This document shows positions 16,159 through 23,413 of a stretch of 64,000 nt of DNA, piece after piece. The notes under the pieces were generated by a model that did no database searches, was not told the DNA's origin, and saw only the letters and a program-made list of their open reading frames with translations. The first letter of the stretch is position 1; every line of letters starts with the position of its first letter. The stretch comes from Arachnia propionica (GTDB taxonomy: Bacteria > Actinomycetota > Actinomycetes > Propionibacteriales > Propionibacteriaceae). The translations under genes were made by a program, and so were the position numbers. The stretch is taken from NCBI RefSeq assembly GCF_037055325.1, contig NZ_CP146373.1, forward strand, positions 2,418,001-2,482,000, in the 5' to 3' direction.

Positions 16159-17834
16159 CCTGACTTGTCGCAGTTGAGGTTGGGTTGGTGTCTGTGGATT
16201 GTGTTGGTGCTTGTCAGGGCGTTTTGGGTGTGTCGTGTGGGTCACTAATCGGGGGGTAGGTTCTGGTGGGTGAGCCTGTTGTTGCGGAAGGTGAAGACCG
16301 CTTCCGGGGCGACAGCTGTGCAGATCGTGGTCAAGGAAGGCCGCAAAAACCGGATCATCGAGCATCTCGGGTTTGCTCATGACGAGGCCGGGCTGGCTGT
16401 GTTGATGGCCGCCGGCCGGGCCAAGCTGGTCCCACCAGATCAGCAGATGCTGGACTTCAGCGCAGCGACACCCACGCAGCCTGCGGTGGTTGCTGGGAGC
16501 AGTTCCGTCTTGCTGGTTGAGGTGGTCCGGGCTACTTGGAAGGCGTTGGGTTTCGACGTGGTCGGTGATGAGGCGTTCTTCCAGCTCGTGCTGGCCCGCC
16601 TGGTCGAGCCGACATCGATGCTGGACAGCGCCCGGGGGTTCTGGCCGAGCTCGGGATTGTTCCGGTGCACCGGGCGACGATGCACCGCTGTCTGGCCAGG
16701 ATCGCAAGGCGGGGTTACCGAGACCAGTTGGCTGCGGCTTGTTACGGCCACGCCACCAGAGACGGAGACGTGACACTAGTGATGTATGACGTGACGACCC
16801 TGCATTTCGAGGTCGAGCACGAAGACAAGCTCCGCAAGGTCGGATACAGCAAGGAACGCCGCGTCGATCCGCAAATCATCGTCGGGCTTCTCGTGGACCG
16901 CCATGGGTTCCCGCTGGAGATCGGCTCCTGGGAAGGCAACAAAACCGAAACCCACACCATCATCCCGATCATCAACCAGAGCCATGACCCGACACCAGCT
17001 CGGCGAAGTGGTGGTGGTCGCCGACGCCGGCATGCTGTCGATGACCAACCTCCAAACACTTCACGAGGCGGGATTGGGGTTCATTGTCGGGTCCCGCCCG
17101 GTCAAAGCCCCGGGTGACCTCGCCAAACATTTCCGCTGGCATAGGGAACGCGTTCACTGACGGACAACTGATCGACACGATCACCCCCAGGGATAAAACC
17201 ACCAGGGCCCAGACAGCCAACCCCATTACGGAACGGGCCGAACCGGTTTGGGATCCAATCCGGTATCCGCATTCGTGGCGGGCTGTATGGCACTACAGCC
17301 ACAAACGTGCACTCCACGACCGTAGAACCCTCACCGCGCAGGAGAACAAGGCCCGGGCCGTCGTGGCCGGCGAGAAGACCGCCCGCAACCCACGGTTCGT
17401 GACCACCAGCAAAGGCACCGCTGTCCTCAACGAGGAAGCGCTGACCCGAGCGAAACAACTGGTCGGGTTGAAAGGCTACGTCACCAACATTCCCATAACC
17501 GCCATGCCAGGACAGGAAGTGATCGACGCCTACCACGACCTATGGAACATCGAACAATCATTCCGGATGTCCAAACACGACCTCAAAGCCAGGCCAATCT
17601 TCCACCACCAAGCCGAAGCGATCGAAGCCCACCTCACCATCGTGTTCACCGCTCTCGCCATCGCCCGCCAGCTCCAAACCACCACCGGCATCAGCATCAA
17701 ACGACTGATTCGAACCCTACGCCAAGTCACCATCCAAATCGCCGGTCAAACCATCACCGCCCAACCCCACATAACCCCCGACACCACAGCAATAATCGAG
17801 AACATCCTGGGTCACTAAACTGCGACAACTCAGG
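16159..17834 (+). mobile_element. IS1634-like insertion sequence, inactive
   Basis: About 1.68 kb. The left end, CCTGACTTGTCGCAGTTGAGG, and the complement of the right end, CCTGAGTTGTCGCAGTTTAG, are imperfect terminal inverted repeats (17 of the first 18 positions match). TCCGA lies just outside both ends (16154-16158 and 17835-17839), a 5-bp target duplication of the size expected for IS1634-group elements. The single transposase gene inside is broken in three places, so the copy cannot move by itself. Confidence 0.85.
16270..17818 (+). pseudogene. IS1634-family (IS4-like DDE) transposase, three frameshifts
   Basis: Protein similarity runs through the whole gene but changes frame three times. 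Part 1 (16270 to about 16635) is the N-terminal region SLLLRKVKTASGATAVQIV. Part 2 (to about 16980) includes MYDVTTLHFEVEHEDKLRKVGYSKE with the first catalytic Asp. Part 3 (to about 17140) has EVVVVADAGMLS with the second Asp. Part 4 (to 17818) has QEVIDAYHDLWNIEQSFRMSK with the catalytic Glu. All three DDE residues survive, so the decay looks recent. The GTG at 16270 fits the usual start for the family. Confidence 0.85.
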
Positions 17835-17987
17835 TCCGATGTCGTCGCGGCCTCCCCGGGGTCTTCCCGGCCAGACCTCGCCGACCTGGGCGAAGACGGC
17901 CCTGGCCCGGGGCCAACCCGTGTAGAAGGCGAGCTGGATGACGATCTCCACAATCTCGTCGCGGGTGACGCCGTTGGCCCGACCCAT
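17835..17987 (-). pseudogene. Carboxymuconolactone decarboxylase-family gene fragment
   Basis: About 50 residues, MGRANGVTRDEIVEIVIQL then AFYTGWPRARAVFAQVGEVW, match the helix pair before the C-terminus of carboxymuconolactone decarboxylase/AhpD-like proteins (NGVTRDEIVEIITQLAFYAGWP). The reading runs straight into the right end of the IS, so the insertion disrupted its tail. The N-terminal half upstream is not recognisable either. Confidence 0.6.
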
Positions 17988-18056
17988 CTCGAGGCGCCCC
18001 GCAGGGACCGGATATCGCCCGCTACACCGACGTCGACCCCCCGGAGGCTCCGGTCC

Positions 18057-19271
18057 TCAGATCGACCAGACGGGGACCGCCTTCACGGTGGCCGTCACGG
18101 GGTAGGGCTCCCGGGTCTGGCAGATGACGGCGCCCGCGCCGACGTCGTAGTCGCCGACGTCGGCGAGAACGGAGAAGCCCGCTACAGCCTCACGAGTCAC
18201 CGTTGCCGAAGTCTTGATCTCAACGGGATGCAGCACACGCCCTTCCTGGATGATCAGGTCGATCTCCCGTTGACGGGCATCCCGGTAGAAATGCACGTTC
18301 CGGGCGTCACCGCCGGCGTTGAGATAGGACTTGATGACCTCGCCGACGACGAAGGTCTCAAACACGTGACCGGCCATCGCCCCTCTGCGCAGGGTCTCCG
18401 GAGAACTCCACCCCAACAGATGACAGGCCAGCCCCGTGTCCGTGAAGTAGAGCTTGGGAGTCTTGGTGAGCCGCTTGGTCGCATTGGACCAGAACGGGCG
18501 CAGCAGACGCACCACGCCGGAGGCCTGCAGGACCGAGAGCCAGCTCTGCGCCGTCTTGGTGTCGACCCCGGCACCCCGGGCGAGGGCGCTGTGATTGACG
18601 AGCCCGCCCGTGCGCGCGGCACAGGCGACAAGGAAATGATAGAAACTCGCTTCATCCTTGACAGTGATGAGATCGCGTACATCCCTCTCAAGGTAGGTGC
18701 GGACATATCCCATGTAGAAGGCGTCCCAGGACACCGAGGGATCCATGAGCCGGGGCATCGATCCGCGGTGGATCGTGGCCCACAGATCGAGGCCCTCAGG
18801 AGACTCGCACCTTCCGTCGTCGCCGACCTCCGACGGAACATAGGGGCCCCTCCCCCTACAACCGGTGAGCTCCCGCAGGGACATGCCCGTCATCTCCAGG
18901 ATCGCGACCCGCCCCGCGAGCGACTCGCTGACGCCCTGCATGAGGTGGAAGGTCTGGGAGCCGGTCAGCACGACGCACCCCGTCTCGGGGGACTGATCGA
19001 CGAGAAACTTGACCTGCTGGAACAGCCCGGGAACCCGCTGAACCTCGTCAACGGCCACAGGCAACCGGTTGGCGTCGAAGAAGAGCACCGGGTCCTCCCG
19101 GGCGAGCACCTCGGCCCGGGGGTCGTCGAGCGTCACGTAGCGGAAGTCCTCGGGCAGCACGTGTTGCAGCATCGTGGTCTTGCCGACCTGACGCGCCCCG
19201 GTCACCAGCACCACCTTGAACTGTCTCATAAGGGACAGCAGCGTTGCCTCGGCCTCGCGATGCCTGTACAT
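18057..19271 (-). CDS. AAA (AAA_14) / DUF4143 ATP-binding protein
   Basis: A 404-residue protein with P-loop GARQVGKTT (about residues 25-33), Walker B-like LPVAVDEVQRVP, sensor VVLTGSQTF, a helical DUF4143 region (YVRTYLERDVRDLITVKDEASF) and a C-terminal nuclease-like REIDLIIQEGRVLHPVEIK. ATG 19271 was chosen because AGGAGG lies just before it and the P-loop then sits at the family position. A longer in-frame reading to 19574 has no similarity. It is a clear family relative, but not a close paralogue, of the gene at 14714-15982. The usual family function is unknown. Confidence 0.87.
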   Translation of the reverse strand: MYRHREAEATLLSLMRQFKVVLVTGARQVGKTTMLQHVLPEDFRYVTLDDPRAEVLAREDPVLFFDANRLPVAVDEVQRVPGLFQQVKFLVDQSPETGCVVLTGSQTFHLMQGVSESLAGRVAILEMTGMSLRELTGCRGRGPYVPSEVGDDGRCESPEGLDLWATIHRGSMPRLMDPSVSWDAFYMGYVRTYLERDVRDLITVKDEASFYHFLVACAARTGGLVNHSALARGAGVDTKTAQSWLSVLQASGVVRLLRPFWSNATKRLTKTPKLYFTDTGLACHLLGWSSPETLRRGAMAGHVFETFVVGEVIKSYLNAGGDARNVHFYRDARQREIDLIIQEGRVLHPVEIKTSATVTREAVAGFSVLADVGDYDVGAGAVICQTREPYPVTATVKAVPVWSI

Positions 19272-19479
19272 GAACCGCCTCCTACCGCGCGATAGCAGGG
19301 ATTCTACGACACTTCGTGAAAATGTGGATCGCAACTCCAGATTTTCACACCACAGCCTGGAGGACCAGGACGCGATAGCCGAGCCGGGCGAGCTCATGCG
19401 AGGGGCAAGGGGCGATGACAGTGGCACTGGAGTGCTCGGTGTTGATGTCCGGGAGGCCGCATGGCGGGGCACGCCACTC

Positions 19480-19608
19480 GATTCCCCGGACTCGCCGATG
19501 TACCTCATCTGGCATCGACAGCAGGTTCTCTCCCCGATCGCCCGGCGCTTCCTGACGCAGGTGAGCACGGCCATCGAGGAGGAAAAAACGAAGGCGTGCC
19601 GACAGTGA
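19480..19608 (+). pseudogene. LysR-type regulator C-terminal fragment
   Basis: The reading ...DSPMYLIWHRQQVLSPIARRFLTQV... followed by a short tail and TGA resembles the end of LysR substrate-binding domains (YLIWRRDRPLSPAARAFL). Nothing upstream in this frame continues the domain. I treat it as a leftover of a deleted regulator. Confidence 0.4.
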
Positions 19609-19610
19609 TC

Positions 19611-19640
19611 ACCGCCACTGGCGGTAAAATGTGGCGGTAA
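19611..19640 (+). promoter_or_regulatory. ACCGCCA/TGGCGGTAA operator-like repeats before fic
   Basis: ACCGCCA-C-TGGCGGT is a 7-bp dyad (19611-19625), and TGGCGGTAA recurs 13 bases later (19632-19640), so three half-sites lie 52-81 bases before the Fic start. The spacing of about one helix turn suggests cooperative binding. The C-terminal winged helix of the Fic protein itself is a possible ligand, which is inference. Confidence 0.5.
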
Positions 19641-19691
19641 TCGTCTTCACGCCCCGTACACGACGACATCGACACATGAGGGGACGATCGC

Positions 19692-20660
19692 ATGGTCTAC
19701 GAGCCGCCGCTGAACCGCACCTCCGAGATCGACGGGTTGTGCATGGAGATCGCCGAACTCGTCGGGGCGCTCGGCCCCGCATCGGCCCTCGGTACAAACC
19801 CCGTGCTGCACCGCGAGCTGCGCATCACCACCATTCACTCCTCCCTCATGATCGAGGGGAACACGCTCTCACGCGAAGCCGTCACAGCCATCCTCGACGG
19901 CAAGCGCGTCCTCGGTCCCGCTGATCAGATCCTCGAGGTCACCAACGCTCGTCGCGCCTACCAGCTCATGGATGACCTGGACCCCCTCTCCCCGGACGAT
20001 CTCCTGCGCACCCACGGCGTCATGATGCGCGGGCTCATTGGCGACGCCGGACGGTACCGCTCCGGGAACGCAGGGGTTTTCGAGGGGAGCAGGCTCATCC
20101 ATGCGGGCACACCGGCCCGATACGTCCCCGAGGTCATGTCGGATCTGTTCGGCTGGATGGCCTCGACCGATCTCCACCCGCTGCTGGTCTCCTGCGTCTT
20201 CCACTACGAATTCGAGTTCATCCACCCCTTCTCGGACGGAAACGGGCGGACGGGACGCCTATGGCACACACTGTTGCTGTCGCGGTGGCGGCCGGCGCTG
20301 GCGTGGCTGCCGGTCGAAAGCGTGATCCGGGACCGCCAGGAGAGCTACTACGGAGCCATCGCCCGCTCGAACGCGCAGGGCTCGAGTGAGGCCTTCGTAA
20401 CCTTCATGCTCACGGTCATCCGTGACGCGCTCACTCCCTATACGACGACTCCCTCGATTCGGGACCGCCGAGAACAGGCGCTGTCGTTCCTCGGCGCCAA
20501 CCCGAATGCGACCATCGCGACGCTGGCCGAGCACCTGGGATGCTCGCGCAGGACAGCGGAGCGCCTGGTCGCCGGGCTGCGTCAGTCGGGACATGTGGCC
20601 CGGCACGGCAGCGCCCGGGCGGGAACATGGCGGATCATCGGCGATGCCGGCCTCACGTGA
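19692..20660 (+). CDS. Fic-family protein (AMP transferase type) with C-terminal winged helix
   Basis: A 322-residue protein. The Fic catalytic motif is complete, HPFSDGNGRTGR (from about residue 178), so transfer of AMP or a related group to a hydroxyl target is expected. The N-terminal part has the alpha-inh autoinhibition motif in SSLMIEGNTLS (about residues 50-60), where the Glu blocks the catalytic Arg, making it a class II (self-inhibited) Fic. The C-terminus (about 260-315) is a winged helix, ATIATLAEHLGCSRRTAERLVAGLRQSG. The layout is the common Fic/DUF4172-like chromosomal type rather than a toxin of a two-gene system, and no separate antitoxin gene is present. The target protein is unknown. 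Confidence 0.9.
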   Translation: MVYEPPLNRTSEIDGLCMEIAELVGALGPASALGTNPVLHRELRITTIHSSLMIEGNTLSREAVTAILDGKRVLGPADQILEVTNARRAYQLMDDLDPLSPDDLLRTHGVMMRGLIGDAGRYRSGNAGVFEGSRLIHAGTPARYVPEVMSDLFGWMASTDLHPLLVSCVFHYEFEFIHPFSDGNGRTGRLWHTLLLSRWRPALAWLPVESVIRDRQESYYGAIARSNAQGSSEAFVTFMLTVIRDALTPYTTTPSIRDRREQALSFLGANPNATIATLAEHLGCSRRTAERLVAGLRQSGHVARHGSARAGTWRIIGDAGLT

Positions 20661-20770
20661 ATGCCGGTCAGGATCGCAGTGCCCGGGCGGGAAGGTCACG
20701 ACACCACCCGGATCCGTGAGACACGGCAGATGATCGGCGCTCGTATGGGCCGCCGATTCCATGCCCGAAG

Positions 20771-23413
20771 TCAGCCCCTGGCGCTCCCAAGCACGCGGCT
20801 GCGGAACTGGTCGGCGGTCAGGTGCCGACGGGATGCGATCGCCAGGTACGACAACCCGACGGCGATCACCCCGAACAGCAGCGCCGCCCCGCCGAGCGCC
20901 ACCAGGCCCGTCCCGCTGGCCAGGAAGGTGCGCACCAGCAGCAGACCGTTGTGCAGCGGCGAGATTCCCGCGAACCCCTGGACCCAGCTCGGCGTGGTGG
21001 ATGTCAGTCCGAGGGCGACGGTGATCACCAGGGCCAGCACCGAGATCCCGCGCCCCACGTTGCCGAGCCAGCCGGTCAGAGCGTGATTGATGACCGCGAA
21101 ACTCGCCCCGACCATCGTCAGCAGGGCAGCTGCCCCGAGGGTGCGTCCCGGCGTCAGTTCGAGAGCCATACCGACCGCGACGCCGAACAGCAGGCCCTGG
21201 ACCGCGCCGAGCGCGGCTGGGGGCCAGAGGGTGCGCAGCCACAGGGTCGCGCTAATGCGGGAGGAGGCAATCAGATCGGAGGGAATGGGCCGGGCGAAAC
21301 TCCACGACAGCAGCGACCCGAGCCACAGGGCCGCCACCGCAAGCAACGCTGCCAGCGGCACCATCGCCGACTCGTAGACCTTCCCGTCCTTCAGCACGGG
21401 CGAGGCGACCACCTGCGACAACGTGTTGCGGTCGGATTCGCTGTAGCTGGGTAGTTTCGACCTGGCCTCGGAGAGCTTGTCGTGGAAGGTCCCGAGCCCC
21501 TGCGACAGTTCCCGCGACCCTGCCCCGAGCCGCAGCAGCCCCGCAGCGAGCTGGGTTGCCCCGTCGGCTGCCTGGCCGACACCGGTCACGTACTTGCCGG
21601 TGCCGTCAGCCAGCTGCCCGGCCCCGGAGGAGAGCCGACCCACCCCCGAGGAGAGCTGACCGGTCGCGTCGGCCAGTTGCGCCGATCCGCTGGCGAGTCG
21701 GTCCGCTCCCTCGGCCAGACGGGCCGTCGCAGCGGGTAGGGCGGAGGTCTGACTTCGCAGTTGCTGCAACCCGCCCAACAGCTGGGTCGCACCGGTGTTG
21801 AGCTGTTCGGCGTTAGTGCGCAACGGCCCGGCCTTGGTGAGGATGGTGTCGGCGCCTTCTCGGAGTTTCGTAACCCCACCGGTCAGTTTCTGCGCCTGCT
21901 CATTGAGCTTCGACGGCAGCTGTTCCAAAGCGGTCAGGGGATCGGTTCCGGCGGGAACGACCTTCGCCATCGCGTCGCGCAGTTTGATGACCGATTCGGT
22001 CATGCCCAACCCCATCCGCGAGAACCCGCGGGCGGTTTCCAGCAGGGTCTTCCCAGTCTTCGGATCGGTGTGCTGCAACACACCGAGGGCAGCCTTCGCT
22101 CCTTGCTGGAATCCCTTGCCCAGGGCGTCGTCCACCCCCTGCTGGTAGGCGTCGCGAAGCAATGTGCAGGTCTCGGTGTTCTCCACCGGACACTTCCAGT
22201 TCGCGACCAGTCGCTGAGAGAACTCCTTCAACTCCGACGGTGGTGGTGTGTCACCGGAGGCGTACCCGGCCAGCGTGGAGTCGAGTTTGTTCAGTTGGGC
22301 GTCGAAGGCCTCGAGCTTGGAACGCACCTCGTCAATGGTGATGCCGTCAGCCCCCGGAAAGTACTGTCTGAGGGCCTGCTGGGCCTCGCGCAGGGTCGGG
22401 ACGAGCTGCCCAAGTGCTGCCTGCGCCTCCTTCATGGCTTCGGGGTTGAGTTGGGAGTTCAGTCCCGATTCGAGCTGGGCCAGGCCGTCGCGCAGCTGCC
22501 CTACCCCGTCGAGGACGGTGACGGTACCCGATGTGTATCCGGGGATACCTTTCAGCAGCGGCGCGGCCCCGTCGGTGAGCTGGTTCACCCCATCCGCGAG
22601 CTTGGGCGCCTGGGCGTTCAGCTGAGCGATGCCTCCCGCGAAGGTCCGGGCACCACCTGCCAGGGTACCGGCCCCACCCGCGAGGGTTGACGCTGCACCG
22701 TTGAGTTTCTGCGTTCCCTCGGCCAGGGTGGTCGCGGCGCTGCTGAGTTCCTGTCCCCGGGTGGACAACTCACCAAGCCCGTCGGCGAGTTTTCCGGAGT
22801 TCTCAGCCGCCGTGTTGGCCCCCTCGGAGAGCTGGGAACCGGCGTCGTTAAGTTTGCCCGCCCCGTCAACGACCTCCTTGAACTGCTCCCCCACCCTGTT
22901 GAAGCCGATGTAGATGTTCTCCAGGTAGGCCTTCGTCAGGGTGGCGTTGATGGTGTCGGTGGCCAGGCCCGCGATGTCGTGCGCGAGGGCTGCATCGGCG
23001 AAGGGTGCGTTCTGGGAGACCACGACGTCAACGGTGGCTTGTTTCGCGATGGCGGCATCGTTGCTGCTGAAGGAGGTCGCGGCCTCGGAGAATCCCTCAG
23101 GGATGGTGACCACTGCGGCATAGCGACCGTCTTTCAATCCGGCATCGGCGTCCTCGGCATCGGCAATGGTCCACGAAATGTTGGGGCCCTCCCGGGCCAC
23201 CATCTCGGAGGCCAGCTGCCGCCCCAAAGGCACGACCTGTCCGTTGACGGTGACCGCCTTGTCGTGGTTGACCACCGCGGCATGGATTCCTTGCTCGTTG
23301 CTGCCGCGCACCAACCCCAGCAGCATGCCGCAGGCAAGCAGTGGCACCAGGGCCAGCACGACGAGCCCCGGCCAACCGAGGCGATGTCCGGAATGAATGC
23401 TTTCAGGTCTCAT
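20771..23413 (-). CDS. YhgE/Pip-type membrane protein (ABC-2-like)
   Basis: An 880-residue protein with one N-terminal helix (about residues 14-35), a Pip/YhgE extracellular domain, and a very long repeat region of LxxGxxxL heptads (LADGLGELSTRG, LNGAASTLAGGAGTLAGG, LAEGADRLASGSAQLADATGQLSSG) that should form coiled rods outside the membrane. About five to six helices at the C-terminus (from about residue 690) resemble ABC-2 permeases. The family includes the phage-infection protein Pip and the ESX/type VII-associated EsaA-like proteins. Its ATG overlaps the MMPL stop (ATGA), so both are made together. As the last gene of the NRPS operon it probably works with the MMPL protein in export or envelope protection. 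Confidence 0.85.
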   Translation of the reverse strand: MRPESIHSGHRLGWPGLVVLALVPLLACGMLLGLVRGSNEQGIHAAVVNHDKAVTVNGQVVPLGRQLASEMVAREGPNISWTIADAEDADAGLKDGRYAAVVTIPEGFSEAATSFSSNDAAIAKQATVDVVVSQNAPFADAALAHDIAGLATDTINATLTKAYLENIYIGFNRVGEQFKEVVDGAGKLNDAGSQLSEGANTAAENSGKLADGLGELSTRGQELSSAATTLAEGTQKLNGAASTLAGGAGTLAGGARTFAGGIAQLNAQAPKLADGVNQLTDGAAPLLKGIPGYTSGTVTVLDGVGQLRDGLAQLESGLNSQLNPEAMKEAQAALGQLVPTLREAQQALRQYFPGADGITIDEVRSKLEAFDAQLNKLDSTLAGYASGDTPPPSELKEFSQRLVANWKCPVENTETCTLLRDAYQQGVDDALGKGFQQGAKAALGVLQHTDPKTGKTLLETARGFSRMGLGMTESVIKLRDAMAKVVPAGTDPLTALEQLPSKLNEQAQKLTGGVTKLREGADTILTKAGPLRTNAEQLNTGATQLLGGLQQLRSQTSALPAATARLAEGADRLASGSAQLADATGQLSSGVGRLSSGAGQLADGTGKYVTGVGQAADGATQLAAGLLRLGAGSRELSQGLGTFHDKLSEARSKLPSYSESDRNTLSQVVASPVLKDGKVYESAMVPLAALLAVAALWLGSLLSWSFARPIPSDLIASSRISATLWLRTLWPPAALGAVQGLLFGVAVGMALELTPGRTLGAAALLTMVGASFAVINHALTGWLGNVGRGISVLALVITVALGLTSTTPSWVQGFAGISPLHNGLLLVRTFLASGTGLVALGGAALLFGVIAVGLSYLAIASRRHLTADQFRSRVLGSARG

